From positions 2,176,001 to 2,240,000 of the forward strand of contig NZ_CP014595.1 of assembly GCF_001687105.1 (NCBI RefSeq): a stretch of 64,000 nucleotides of DNA, in the 5' to 3' direction. Positions 7,936 through 15,262 of the stretch are shown here, piece by piece. Source of the stretch: Salipiger sp. CCB-MM3 (GTDB lineage: Bacteria > Pseudomonadota > Alphaproteobacteria > Rhodobacterales > Rhodobacteraceae). The position numbers and the translations under genes were made by a program. The first letter of the stretch is position 1; each line of letters begins with the position of its first letter. The notes beneath the pieces are model-generated. The model did no database searches. It was not told the DNA's origin and saw only the letters and a list, made by a program, of their open reading frames with translations.

Positions 7936-9279
7936 TCAGACCGTATCGAGATAGATTTCTACCTGCTCCTGCGGCGAGAGTTCGGCCATGTAGAGCTGCT
8001 CTTGCCGTTTGGTCAGCAGCAGGTTGCGGATCAGTTCGGGCGGCAGGATGCGCGGCATGATTGGGCTGGCCTCGAAGGCGTCCATCGCCGATTCCCAGTC
8101 GGTGGGGATCGTCGGCAGGTCCTGCGCGTAGGCGTTGCCGGTAATCGGTGCGGGCGGCTCCATCTCGTCCTCGATCCCGGCCAGCGCCGCGCCGAGGATG
8201 GTGGCCATCAGCAGATAGGGGTTCACGTCGCCGCCCGCCACGCGATGCTCGATGCGCCGCGCCGCCGGGCTGCCCGAGGGCACGCGGATCGCCGCGGTGC
8301 GGTTCTCATAGGCCCAAGAGATGCCGCAGGGCGCGTGGTTCTCGGGGATCAGCCGGTCGTAGGAGTTGAGATGCGGCGCAAAGATCAGCGTGCTGTCGCT
8401 CATGGCGTTGACGCAGCCGCCAATGGCGTGGCGCAGCACGTCGGTGCCTTTGGGGCCACCGTCGTCGAAGATGTTGTTGCCGTCCTCGTCGAGCACCGAG
8501 AAATGCATATGCATCCCCGAGCCGGCGTAATCCTCGTAGGGTTTGGCCATGAAGGAGGCGGCAAAGCCGTGGCGGCGCGCCAGCCCCTTCAGCAGCATCT
8601 TGAACAGCCACGCATCGTCGGCGGCGCGCAGCGCATCGTCCTGATGCATCATATTGATCTCGAACTGACCCAGACCCGCCTCGGAGATGGCGGTGTCGGC
8701 GGGGATGTCCATGTCCTCGCAGGCGTCGTAGAGATCGGTGAAGAAGATGTCGAACGCGTCGAGCGCGCGGATCGAGAGCACCTCGGCGGCTTTGCGGCGC
8801 TTGCCCGAGCGGGGCGAGACCGGCACCTGCAGCTTGCGGGTGCTGTCGTCGATCAGGAAGAACTCCATCTCCAGCGCCACCACGGGGGTCAGCCCGTGTT
8901 TCTTGTAGCGGCGGACCACCTGCGCCAGCGCGTGGCGCGGATCGCCCTCATAGGGTTTGCCGCCCTCGTGGAACATCCAGATCGGCAAAAGCGCGGTGGG
9001 GGCCTCGAGCCACGGCATCGGCACAAAGCCACGCTCAGTGGGCTTGAGTACGCCATCGCGGTCGCCGCTTTCAAACACCAGCGGGCTGTCGTCGATGTCC
9101 TCGCCCCAAATGTCGAGGTTGAGGGCCGAGAAGGGGAAGCGGGTGCCATCCTCGACGACCTTATGGGCGAAACGGGAGGGCACGCGCTTGCCGCGTGGCT
9201 GGCCGTTGAGATCGCAGGCGGCGACGCGGATGGTGCGGACCTGGGGGTTCTTGCGGAGCCAGGTTTTCGGGTCTGTCAT
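7936..9279 (-). CDS. Second glutamine synthetase family protein (gamma-glutamyl amine ligase-like)
   Basis: A 447-residue GS-fold ligase, clearly diverged from the neighbouring copy at 5772-7136. It has CDLNGQPRGKRVPSRF in the N-terminal domain, ALEMEFFLIDD, EAGLGQFEINMMHQDD, GSGMHMHFSV and NPYLLMATILGA. The adenylylation-site region of classical GlnA is absent. Two paralogous ligases in one cluster suggest either hetero-oligomers or two amine substrates. A separate 234-bp leader with a perfect palindrome precedes it, so it may have its own promoter in addition to read-through from the transporter genes. Confidence 0.87.
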   Translation of the reverse strand: MTDPKTWLRKNPQVRTIRVAACDLNGQPRGKRVPSRFAHKVVEDGTRFPFSALNLDIWGEDIDDSPLVFESGDRDGVLKPTERGFVPMPWLEAPTALLPIWMFHEGGKPYEGDPRHALAQVVRRYKKHGLTPVVALEMEFFLIDDSTRKLQVPVSPRSGKRRKAAEVLSIRALDAFDIFFTDLYDACEDMDIPADTAISEAGLGQFEINMMHQDDALRAADDAWLFKMLLKGLARRHGFAASFMAKPYEDYAGSGMHMHFSVLDEDGNNIFDDGGPKGTDVLRHAIGGCVNAMSDSTLIFAPHLNSYDRLIPENHAPCGISWAYENRTAAIRVPSGSPAARRIEHRVAGGDVNPYLLMATILGAALAGIEDEMEPPAPITGNAYAQDLPTIPTDWESAMDAFEASPIMPRILPPELIRNLLLTKRQEQLYMAELSPQEQVEIYLDTV

Positions 9280-9291
9280 GGTCTATCCGGA

Positions 9292-9305
9292 AATTTGATC
9301 AAATT
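9292..9305. promoter_or_regulatory. 14-bp perfect palindrome (candidate operator) before the second GS-like gene
   Basis: AATTTGATCAAATT, centred 20 bp upstream of the ATG at 9279 (minus strand). On the minus strand a TTGCCA / 17 bp / TACGCT pair just upstream is a possible weak promoter whose start would overlap the palindrome. The regulator is unknown. It is not an FNR box, because the 4-bp spacer of TTGAT-N4-ATCAA is missing. Confidence 0.45.
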
Positions 9306-9354
9306 AAGCGTAGCGACTCGGATGCACGCTGGCAAGCGGGGGGGTGGCGGGAAG

Positions 9355-9386
9355 AGAGGAGTATTTTTGGAAAGATGAAAGAGCGG
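9355..9386 (+). repeat. Dispersed intergenic repeat, family A (degenerate)
   Basis: AGAGGAGTATTTTTGGAAAGATGAAAGAG resembles the GTATTTGGMAAAGAGAAGAAG core seen at 24271, 30561, 38745 and 57746. It lies in the spacer between the permease and GS-like genes. This is the least conserved copy. Confidence 0.4.
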
Positions 9387-9513
9387 GCGCGCAGAGAAGC
9401 CGCCTGCCACGCGAAATATGGCCGGGCGCCCGGACTCCGGGGCTGACAGGTGCCAGGGTATGGTGGGGGCCTTGGGTAAGGGCGCTCAGGCGGCGCGCCT
9501 TGCGTCCGCTCCG

Positions 9514-10323
9514 TCAGCGCAGCAAGAGCCGCGGACGCATCCGCATCTTCTGGCGACGCTCTTTGGGCAGATGCCGGTTCAGCCGCTTGTTGATCAGCCC
9601 GAAGACGCCGACCACGCAGAGTGTCAGCAGGATGAAATAGCCCGCAAGGATCGGGTAGGGGATGAACGGGTTGAAGGTCTTGTCGGCGAAGTAATTCGCG
9701 TAATAGAGCGCGTCGCCCCGCTGCTGCCACGCCGGAAAGCCCGAGAAGAACACCAGCGTGGTGGCGTGGAAGAGGAAGATCGCCTCGTTGGTGTAGGCGG
9801 GCCACGCGAGGCGCAGCATGGTCGGCCAGACGATGCGGCGGAAGCGCGGGAGCCCCGAGAAACCGTAGGCGTCAGCCGCCTCCACATCGCCCTTGGGCAC
9901 CGAAAGCAGCGCGCCGTAGAAGATCTCGCCCGAATAGGCGGCGGTGTTGAAGAACAGCACGATCGCCGCGCCCAGCCACGCCGAGGTCAGCGGATCGAAG
10001 ACCGGCGAGACGCTCTTGAGGCTGAGGAACAGGAAGTAGGCAAAGAAGAACTGGATGAAGAGCGGCGAGCCGCGGAACACGAAGATCACCCATTCCGCCA
10101 GCTTGCGCAGCGGGGTGATCTTCGATGCCTTGCCCATGGCCAGCGCCGTGGCGAGGCAGAAACCGGTGATCAGGCTGACGATGCCGAAGTAGATGTTCCA
10201 CAGCATGCCCGAGCCGATCAGTGTGAACTGCTGGCACAGGGTGAAATTGTCGCGCGGCAGCAGCCGCTCGCCGATGCCGATCGAGCGCAGCCCGTAGTCC
10301 GCGATGGTTTCCCAGCAGCTCAT
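9514..10323 (-). CDS. Amino-acid ABC transporter permease (HisM/ArtM type)
   Basis: A 269-residue inner-membrane protein of the polar-amino-acid permease family. The conserved EAA loop appears as GDVEAADAYGFSGLPRFRRIVWP, which docks on the ATPase, with about five helices around it. The start overlaps the preceding permease gene by four bases (ATGA). It pairs with the 11201-10320 permease to form the membrane pore. The C-terminus ends in a basic tail (RRQKMRMRPRLLLR). Confidence 0.9.
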   Translation of the reverse strand: MSCWETIADYGLRSIGIGERLLPRDNFTLCQQFTLIGSGMLWNIYFGIVSLITGFCLATALAMGKASKITPLRKLAEWVIFVFRGSPLFIQFFFAYFLFLSLKSVSPVFDPLTSAWLGAAIVLFFNTAAYSGEIFYGALLSVPKGDVEAADAYGFSGLPRFRRIVWPTMLRLAWPAYTNEAIFLFHATTLVFFSGFPAWQQRGDALYYANYFADKTFNPFIPYPILAGYFILLTLCVVGVFGLINKRLNRHLPKERRQKMRMRPRLLLR

Positions 10324-11201
10324 GAGGCCTTCCTCTGCGCTTCGCCGCCCATGGTCGCCTGACCGTGGGTGAGGCGCTTCATGATGCGGTCAAGGACGAT
10401 CTCCGACACGCGGGTGAAGACCAGATAGAAGACCAGCAGCGCCGCGAAATACCACACCCGCCAGTCGGGGTGCGGATAGTCGGTGAAGCGCGCGGTCTTC
10501 GAGCCGCCGAGTTCGCGCGCCCAATAGACGATGTCCTCGACCCCCAGCAGGAACAGCAGCGGCGTCGCCTTGATCAGCACCATCCACAGGTTCGACAGGC
10601 CGGGCAGCGCATAGACCCACATCTGCGGCACGAGGATGCGCCAGAAGGTCTGGCGCCGGGTCATGCCATAGGCCTCGGCGGTCTCGAGCTGGGCGTGTGG
10701 CACGGCGCGCATGGCGCCAAAGAGCACATTGCCCGCGAAAGCCCCGAAGACGATGGCGAAGGTCAGCACCGCCAGCGAGAAGCCATAGGTCTCATGCACC
10801 CATTGTGCCGCGGTCGACAGCGGCAGCTTGGCCTCGGCGCAGACCACGAAGTCATTGCCCTGCCGGATCGGCTGATCCCAGTCGGGGCATTTCACTTCGT
10901 GGCGGATCCACTCGAAGAACTGGTCTAGGGCGATGACAAAGAACAGGAAAAAGGCGATGTCCGGCACGCCGCGCACGATGGCGATATAGCCCTTGCCCAG
11001 CCACGACAGCGGCGGGAAGGGGGAGCGGGCCGCCATGGCGCCGCCGAAACCGAAGGCCAGCGCCACCGGCGCGGTGATCGCCAGCAGCAGCAGCACGGTG
11101 CCGACCGAGACATAGATCGACATGTGCTTGCCCGTGGTCAGGTAGCAGCTCAGCCAGCTCAGGCCAGAGATCGCGTCGGGGTCGGTACACCAAGAGAACA
11201 T
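10320..11201 (-). CDS. Amino-acid ABC transporter permease (HisQ/ArtQ type)
   Basis: A 293-residue inner-membrane subunit. The EAA loop reads AQLETAEAYGMTRRQTFWRILVPQMW. It is longer than usual because of an extra segment between helices, roughly residues 85-120, containing PDWDQPIRQGNDFVVCAEAK, probably a periplasmic loop. This long form is seen in ABC systems for opine-like or basic amino compounds, so the substrate may be a bulky cation rather than a common amino acid; that is inference. Translation is coupled to the second permease. Confidence 0.9.
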   Translation of the reverse strand: MFSWCTDPDAISGLSWLSCYLTTGKHMSIYVSVGTVLLLLAITAPVALAFGFGGAMAARSPFPPLSWLGKGYIAIVRGVPDIAFFLFFVIALDQFFEWIRHEVKCPDWDQPIRQGNDFVVCAEAKLPLSTAAQWVHETYGFSLAVLTFAIVFGAFAGNVLFGAMRAVPHAQLETAEAYGMTRRQTFWRILVPQMWVYALPGLSNLWMVLIKATPLLFLLGVEDIVYWARELGGSKTARFTDYPHPDWRVWYFAALLVFYLVFTRVSEIVLDRIMKRLTHGQATMGGEAQRKAS

Positions 11202-11216
11202 GTCGGATCAGCCGTC

Positions 11217-11239
11217 GAGGGGGCCGGACAGGCCCCCTC
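11217..11239 (-). terminator. Intergenic hairpin between binding-protein and permease genes
   Basis: GAGGGGGCC (11217-11225), a 5-base loop, GGCCCCCTC (11231-11239). It sits in the 50-bp gap after the substrate-binding-protein gene without a T-run. Such hairpins usually keep the binding-protein mRNA more abundant than the permease mRNA by blocking 3' decay. Confidence 0.6.
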
Positions 11240-11251
11240 GTCTTGGGGCGC

Positions 11252-11974
11252 TCAGAACGGAGCGCCGATTTCCCATTTCACGAGCAGCTCGTTGAGCGAG
11301 CCATCGTCCTTCATGGACTGGATCGCCGCGTCGAACTTCTCTTTCAGCTCGGCGTCGCTCTGGCGCAGGCCCATGCCGACGCCGCCACCGATCAGCTCTT
11401 CCTGTTCGAGCAGCACCACGTCGTCGCTCTCGTCGGCGACCGGCGCGAGATAGCTCTTGTCGGCCAGAACCGCGTCGGCTTCGCCGCTGCGCACGGCGGC
11501 GACGGTCTCGTCCGGGGTGGCGTATTCCACGAGGGTTGCGCCCATTTCAGCGACGAAGGCGGCCTGAATGGTGCCGGTCTGCGCGGCGATCACCGCGCCC
11601 TTCAGATCGACGTCTTCCATGCCCGAAAGCACGAGGTAGGCCGAAGGGTCTGGCTGGGTGTAGTTCTGGGTGAAGGCGATGACTTCGGCCCGCTCGGGGG
11701 TGATCGACATGCCAGCCATGATCGTGTCGTAGTTGCCCGACACGAGGTTGGGGATGATCGAATCCCAATCGTTGGTCACCCACTCGCAGGTCACTTCGGC
11801 GCGGGTGCAGAGCTCGTCGCCCAGTTCGCGCTCGAAGCCGTCCACTTCACCGCTGTCGTTGATGAAGTTGTACGGAGGGTAGGCGCCCTCGGTGCCCATG
11901 CGCACCACGTCCTGTGCCAGCGCGACGCTGGCGGTCATCGCCAGCGCGGCGGTGCCGAGAAGGATGGATTTCAT
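11252..11974 (-). CDS. Periplasmic amino-acid-type substrate-binding protein (SBP family 3)
   Basis: A 240-residue secreted receptor. Residues 1-20 are a Sec signal peptide (MKSILLGTAALAMTASVALA, cleavage after ALA). The mature part has GTEGAYPPYNFINDSGEVDG, GFERELGDELC and the NLVSGNYDTIMAGMSITPER hinge of family-3 receptors. It captures the ligand for the two permeases and the ATPase. ATG 11974 was chosen because GGGAG lies 8 bases upstream and it yields a clean signal peptide. The association with gamma-glutamyl ligases suggests an amine or basic amino acid as ligand. Confidence 0.9.
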   Translation of the reverse strand: MKSILLGTAALAMTASVALAQDVVRMGTEGAYPPYNFINDSGEVDGFERELGDELCTRAEVTCEWVTNDWDSIIPNLVSGNYDTIMAGMSITPERAEVIAFTQNYTQPDPSAYLVLSGMEDVDLKGAVIAAQTGTIQAAFVAEMGATLVEYATPDETVAAVRSGEADAVLADKSYLAPVADESDDVVLLEQEELIGGGVGMGLRQSDAELKEKFDAAIQSMKDDGSLNELLVKWEIGAPF

Positions 11975-12023
11975 GTAACTTGCTCCCTGGTTTACGCGTC
12001 CGATTGCGGTTCTTGGCCGCTTG

Positions 12024-12836
12024 TCAGACATGGCTGGTCGACCGCAGGAAGCCCTGCAGTCGTTCCGATTTCGGCGCGCCGAACAGCTCGGCCGGGGCGC
12101 CTTCTTCCTCGATGCGCCCCTTGTGCAGGAACACCACGTGATCGCTCACGTCATGGGCCATCTTCATGTCGTGGGTGACGATGATCATGGTGCGGCCTTC
12201 GGCGGCCAGATCCTTGATCACCTTGACCACTTCCTGCTCCAGCTCGGGATCGAGCGCCGAGGTCGGCTCGTCAAAGAGCAGCGCCTCGGGCTCCATGCAT
12301 AGCCCGCGCGCGATCGCCGCGCGCTGTTGTTGGCCGCCGGAAAGCTGCGCCGGGAAGACGTCGGCCTTGTCGCCGATGCCGACCTTGTCGAGATAGCGCC
12401 GCGCGGCGGCCTCGACCTCGGCGCGCGGACGGCCGAGCACGGTGAGCGGCGCTTCCATCACGTTCTGCAGGATGGTCATATGGGCCCAGAGATTGAACTG
12501 CTGGAACACCATGGAAAGATTGGTGCGCATGCGCAGCACCTGCTTGGGGTCCGCCGGGCGGCGATTGTGCCCGGAGCCGTGCCAGCGCACCGGCTCGCCC
12601 TTGAACAGGATCTCGCCTTGCTGGCTGTCTTCAAGCAGGTTGCAGCAGCGCAGCAGAGTGGATTTGCCCGAGCCCGAAGATCCGATCAGCGAGACGACGT
12701 CGCCGCGCTTGGCGGTGATGCTGACGCCCTTGAGGACTTCAAGCTCGCCATAGGCCTTGTGCAGATCGCGGATCTCGATGACGGGATCGAGGGTCTTTGC
12801 GTTGGCTGGGGCGTTGGCAGGAGCGGGATCGGTCAA
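12024..12836 (-). CDS. Amino-acid ABC transporter ATP-binding protein (HisP/ArtP type)
   Basis: A 270-residue ATPase. Walker A GSSGSGKST is near residue 52, the Q-loop is in VFQQFNLWAHMT, the signature is LSGGQQQR, Walker B is ALLFDEPTSALD, and the H-loop is in IIVTHDMK. A 20-residue Ala/Pro-rich N-terminal extension precedes the fold. The start is a TTG at 12836 with AAGGTGAGG immediately before it. It is the first gene of the minus-strand transporter cluster, so the operon promoter should lie between 12837 and 12982. Confidence 0.9.
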   Translation of the reverse strand: MTDPAPANAPANAKTLDPVIEIRDLHKAYGELEVLKGVSITAKRGDVVSLIGSSGSGKSTLLRCCNLLEDSQQGEILFKGEPVRWHGSGHNRRPADPKQVLRMRTNLSMVFQQFNLWAHMTILQNVMEAPLTVLGRPRAEVEAAARRYLDKVGIGDKADVFPAQLSGGQQQRAAIARGLCMEPEALLFDEPTSALDPELEQEVVKVIKDLAAEGRTMIIVTHDMKMAHDVSDHVVFLHKGRIEEEGAPAELFGAPKSERLQGFLRSTSHV

Positions 12837-12945
12837 GCCTCACCTTCTTGGGCAGTTGCTGAATCTGGCGGCGAGAATGGGCGAAAAGCAGCCCCGATGT
12901 CCATGCGCAAAACAGCAGGCTCTGCCGGGTTTGCGCGGCGTAAAT

Positions 12946-12957
12946 GGGCAATTGCCC
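12946..12957. promoter_or_regulatory. 12-bp palindrome upstream of the ABC operon
   Basis: GGGCAATTGCCC, 110 bp upstream of the ATPase start and 26 bp past the TerB-like stop. It may be an operator for the transporter operon or a weak hairpin behind the TerB-like gene; sequence alone does not decide. Confidence 0.25.
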
Positions 12958-12982
12958 GGAAATCAGCCGGATGGACGGAGTC

Positions 12983-13423
12983 TCAGCCCGCGGCTTCGAC
13001 CCTTTGCCGGGCCAGCGCCGAATCTCTGTCGTTGATGCCGAGCAGGTTCGACACCAGCCGCAGCAGCGCGTCTTCCTCGTCGTCGCGGCTGCCGTCGGCC
13101 AGCGCCACCTGCCACAAGGCCTCGATCACCGCGATGCGATCCTCATAGGCTACGGCGTCCTTGATCGCGCGGGTGAAACGCACGGTATCGGGGGCCTCGG
13201 CCTCCAGCGCCTCGGCCTCGCGGCGCAGCTTGCTGGCCTCGAAGGGCGACAGGCCATAGCGCGTCGCGGCGATGCGGTCGATCCGGTCCTGTTCGGACTG
13301 GTCGTAGGTTTCATCGGCCCGTGCCACACGCACGAGCAAAGCGCAGAGCGCCAGCCGCGCATCGGCGTCGGGCAGGAGCTCGGGGCCGGGATCGACCAGC
13401 CGTTTCAGGAAATCCGCAAACAT
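12983..13423 (-). CDS. TerB-like (tellurite-resistance/DUF-type) acidic helical protein
   Basis: A 146-residue all-helical protein of the TerB superfamily: LALCALLVRVARADETYDQSEQDRID (about residues 25-50) carries the acidic metal-binding turn, repeated in the second half as LWQVALADGSRDDEEDALL. TerB domains bind divalent metal and are linked to envelope stress and tellurite resistance, but the stand-alone cytoplasmic form common in alphaproteobacteria has no settled role. ATG 13423 gives the usual N-terminus MFADFLKRL. A diverged copy lies upstream at 13591-13998. Confidence 0.75.
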   Translation of the reverse strand: MFADFLKRLVDPGPELLPDADARLALCALLVRVARADETYDQSEQDRIDRIAATRYGLSPFEASKLRREAEALEAEAPDTVRFTRAIKDAVAYEDRIAVIEALWQVALADGSRDDEEDALLRLVSNLLGINDRDSALARQRVEAAG

Positions 13424-13507
13424 AGGCAAGATATAGCCGCCTCTTGCCGCCGCGCCAACGGCAGAGCGTGACGGGCGTCGCACGAAGCTGTGTGCGACGG
13501 TTTCCGC

Positions 13508-13535
13508 CTTCGTCTAGAGGCAAATATCCCGGGGG
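13508..13535 (-). repeat. Dispersed intergenic repeat, family A (variant)
   Basis: CTTCGTCTAGAGGCAAATAT followed by CCCGGGGG, almost the same as the block at 5703-5730. Beyond it are small hairpins (AATCCGC/GCGGATT and GGGGC/GCCCC, 13537-13570). Located in the spacer between the two TerB-like genes. Confidence 0.6.
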
Positions 13536-13590
13536 AAATCCGCGCCAGCGGATTGGGGCAGAGCCCCCAGCTACGGCCAGCTACAGTTGG

Positions 13591-13998
13591 TCAATTCGCG
13601 CGATTGGGCGCGGCAAGATCCTGCGGCGTCACGAAAAGCAGATGTTCCGACAGCCATAGCGCGCTCTGCAGCGAGGCGGCGGGCGCTTCGGCGTCGGCCA
13701 TGACTTCATAGAGACAATGCGCCAGCGCCAGCCGCTCGCGATAGCCGACCGCGCGGGCCAAAAGCGCGGCGAAACAGGCGGTGTCGGGGGCTGCCGCCGC
13801 GACGGCCTGACAGGAGATGCGCATCTCGGCGGCCTCGCGCGGGGTCAATTCGTGGCGGCGGGCCAGAACCGCATCGACCACCGACACGCGCAGCAATGGC
13901 GGCTGGCCTTGGGCTTCGGCGGCGGCGCGCAGCAAAAGCGCCCCGAGCGCCAGCGGCACATCGCAGGGTTCGAGCGGCGTTGCCTCGGGGGCTGCCAT
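13591..13998 (-). CDS. Degenerate TerB-like paralogue
   Basis: A 135-residue protein whose layout matches the 146-residue TerB-like neighbour: LALGALLLRAAAEAQ versus LALCALLVRVARAD, and a shared APDT..F stretch in the middle. The acidic residues of the metal turn are largely lost (AEAQGQPPLLRVSVVD in place of ADETYDQSEQDRID), and the second turn (MADAEAPAASLQ) also lacks most acids. It probably arose by tandem duplication and no longer binds metal in the same way. ATG 13998 is used; an upstream TTG at 14022 is possible. Neither has a strong ribosome site. Confidence 0.65.
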   Translation of the reverse strand: MAAPEATPLEPCDVPLALGALLLRAAAEAQGQPPLLRVSVVDAVLARRHELTPREAAEMRISCQAVAAAAPDTACFAALLARAVGYRERLALAHCLYEVMADAEAPAASLQSALWLSEHLLFVTPQDLAAPNRAN

Positions 13999-14145
13999 CC
14001 AGAATTTCAGACCGCGCGGCAAAGTCTTAGCCTAGGTGCGCGCGGCTGCGCATATGCGTGAACCGTGTCATTTCGGCCCTGTTCGCTGAGTGTCGTCTGA
14101 CTTACTTTGCGTCAGGTTCCGGCGGCGGGCAATGGTCTTGCGCGG

Positions 14146-14934
14146 TCAGCGCGCGGCCTTGGCACGGCGCAGCCGATCGGTGAGGGCGCTTGCCGCCTCG
14201 GACAGACCCCACGGCGGGTTCACCACGAACATGCCCGAGCCGATCATCCGATGATTTTCGCGCACGGGGGGAAAGCGGATCTCGTGGCAGAGCGCGTCGG
14301 GGAAATCCTCGGTCAGCGCCGCCAGCATCGGCACATGCGCGGCGGAACTGAGGATCGGATACCAGAGCGCAAGCACGCCGACGTTCCACTTCTTGTTGAT
14401 CTGGCGAAAGAATTTCGGGATCTCGACGTAGTCCTGCTTGAGCTCATAGGGCGGATCGACGAGCAGCACGCCGCGCCGGGGCTCTGGCGGGCAGAGGCTG
14501 TGGGCGAGGGCGAATCCATCCTGCCGGTGCAGCGTCACATTGGGCGCGCGCAGTGCCAGCGTCAGCGCCTGATGCTCTTGCGGGTGAAGCTCGGCGAGGT
14601 GGATTTTATCGTTCGGGCGCAGCAGCTTGGAGGCGATGAGCGGCGAGCCCGGATAGGCGTTCGGCCCATGTTCGCGGCGCACCGCATCCAGCGCGGCGAG
14701 ATAGGGATGATCCTGCCCGAAGATGCCCGCATGGGCGCCGATGCCCTGCGCCGCCTCGCCGGTTTTTACCGCCTCGTCGGAGGTCAGATCATAGAGCCCG
14801 CGACCGGCATGCGTCTCGATATAGGTGAGCGGTTTGTCCTTCTTCGTGAGGTAGGACAGCAGCTCTGCAAGCAGCGCGTGCTTTTGCAGATCGGCGAGGT
14901 TCCCGGCGTGGAAGGCGTGTTGGTAGGAAAGCAT
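14146..14934 (-). CDS. rlmJ: 23S rRNA (adenine(2030)-N6)-methyltransferase RlmJ
   Basis: A 262-residue SAM-dependent N6-adenine methyltransferase. The start MLSYQHAFHAGNLADLQKH is diagnostic of RlmJ (YhiR), motif I region is TYIETHAGRGLYDL, and the catalytic motif IV is VDPPYELKQDY. The enzyme methylates A2030 (E. coli numbering) of 23S rRNA before 50S assembly. ATG 14934 matches the conserved N-terminus; longer in-frame starts would add unrelated sequence. A tandem 11-bp repeat lies 21-53 bp upstream of the start. Confidence 0.92.
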   Translation of the reverse strand: MLSYQHAFHAGNLADLQKHALLAELLSYLTKKDKPLTYIETHAGRGLYDLTSDEAVKTGEAAQGIGAHAGIFGQDHPYLAALDAVRREHGPNAYPGSPLIASKLLRPNDKIHLAELHPQEHQALTLALRAPNVTLHRQDGFALAHSLCPPEPRRGVLLVDPPYELKQDYVEIPKFFRQINKKWNVGVLALWYPILSSAAHVPMLAALTEDFPDALCHEIRFPPVRENHRMIGSGMFVVNPPWGLSEAASALTDRLRRAKAAR

Positions 14935-15262
14935 CTGGGCCTCGGAGCAGGGGGGCACAAGCGATGCACAAAGCATGCACAACCCATGCATATGCCGCAG
15001 CAGATAGCCCTTGCGGCGCGCCCTGTCGAGCCAGTGGCCTTTGGCGCGCGCTTTCGGCCTGCCGCTGCGGCGGGCAGGGCAAGAGCGCGGCGGCGCAAAT
15101 GCGAGCAACAGAGCGCCCACATCGGCGGAGCGGGTGGTTCGGCCTTGCGGGGCCCTGAAGCGCGCGCGATGCTGCCCCAATTGACGGAAGAAATTTTTGA
15201 AAATTTTTACGCGCGGCTGCGAGAGGACGGGACGCCCCTCTGCCGCGCCGAGGAGCGAAACC
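14935..15262. other. 328-bp divergent intergenic region between rlmJ and the acyltransferase gene
   Basis: Contains the GCACAA tandem repeat at 14955-14987 near rlmJ. On the plus-strand side is an A/T tract (15187-15209) preceded by TTGACG (15181-15186). With a 17-18 bp spacer the best -10 match (TTTTTA or TTTTAC) is poor, so a promoter for the acyltransferase is only tentative. No convincing ORF was seen in the rest. Confidence 0.5.
14955..14987. repeat. Tandem 11-bp repeat, three units of GCACAANNNAT
   Basis: GCACAAGCGAT (14955-14965), GCACAAAGCAT (14966-14976) and GCACAACCCAT (14977-14987), followed by a partial GCAT. The six-base core recurs every 11 bp, about one DNA turn, just upstream of rlmJ. 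Direct repeats on one DNA face suggest a protein-binding array. The period is not a multiple of three, so it is not a remnant of coding sequence. Confidence 0.6.

Noticed and set aside
9292..9305. An FNR/FnrL box
   Set aside because: FNR sites need TTGAT-N4-ATCAA; here the half-sites abut with no spacer.
13591..14022. The second TerB-like gene as a pseudogene
   Set aside because: The frame is intact over the full family length and residues outside the metal turns are kept, so it was left as a diverged gene.
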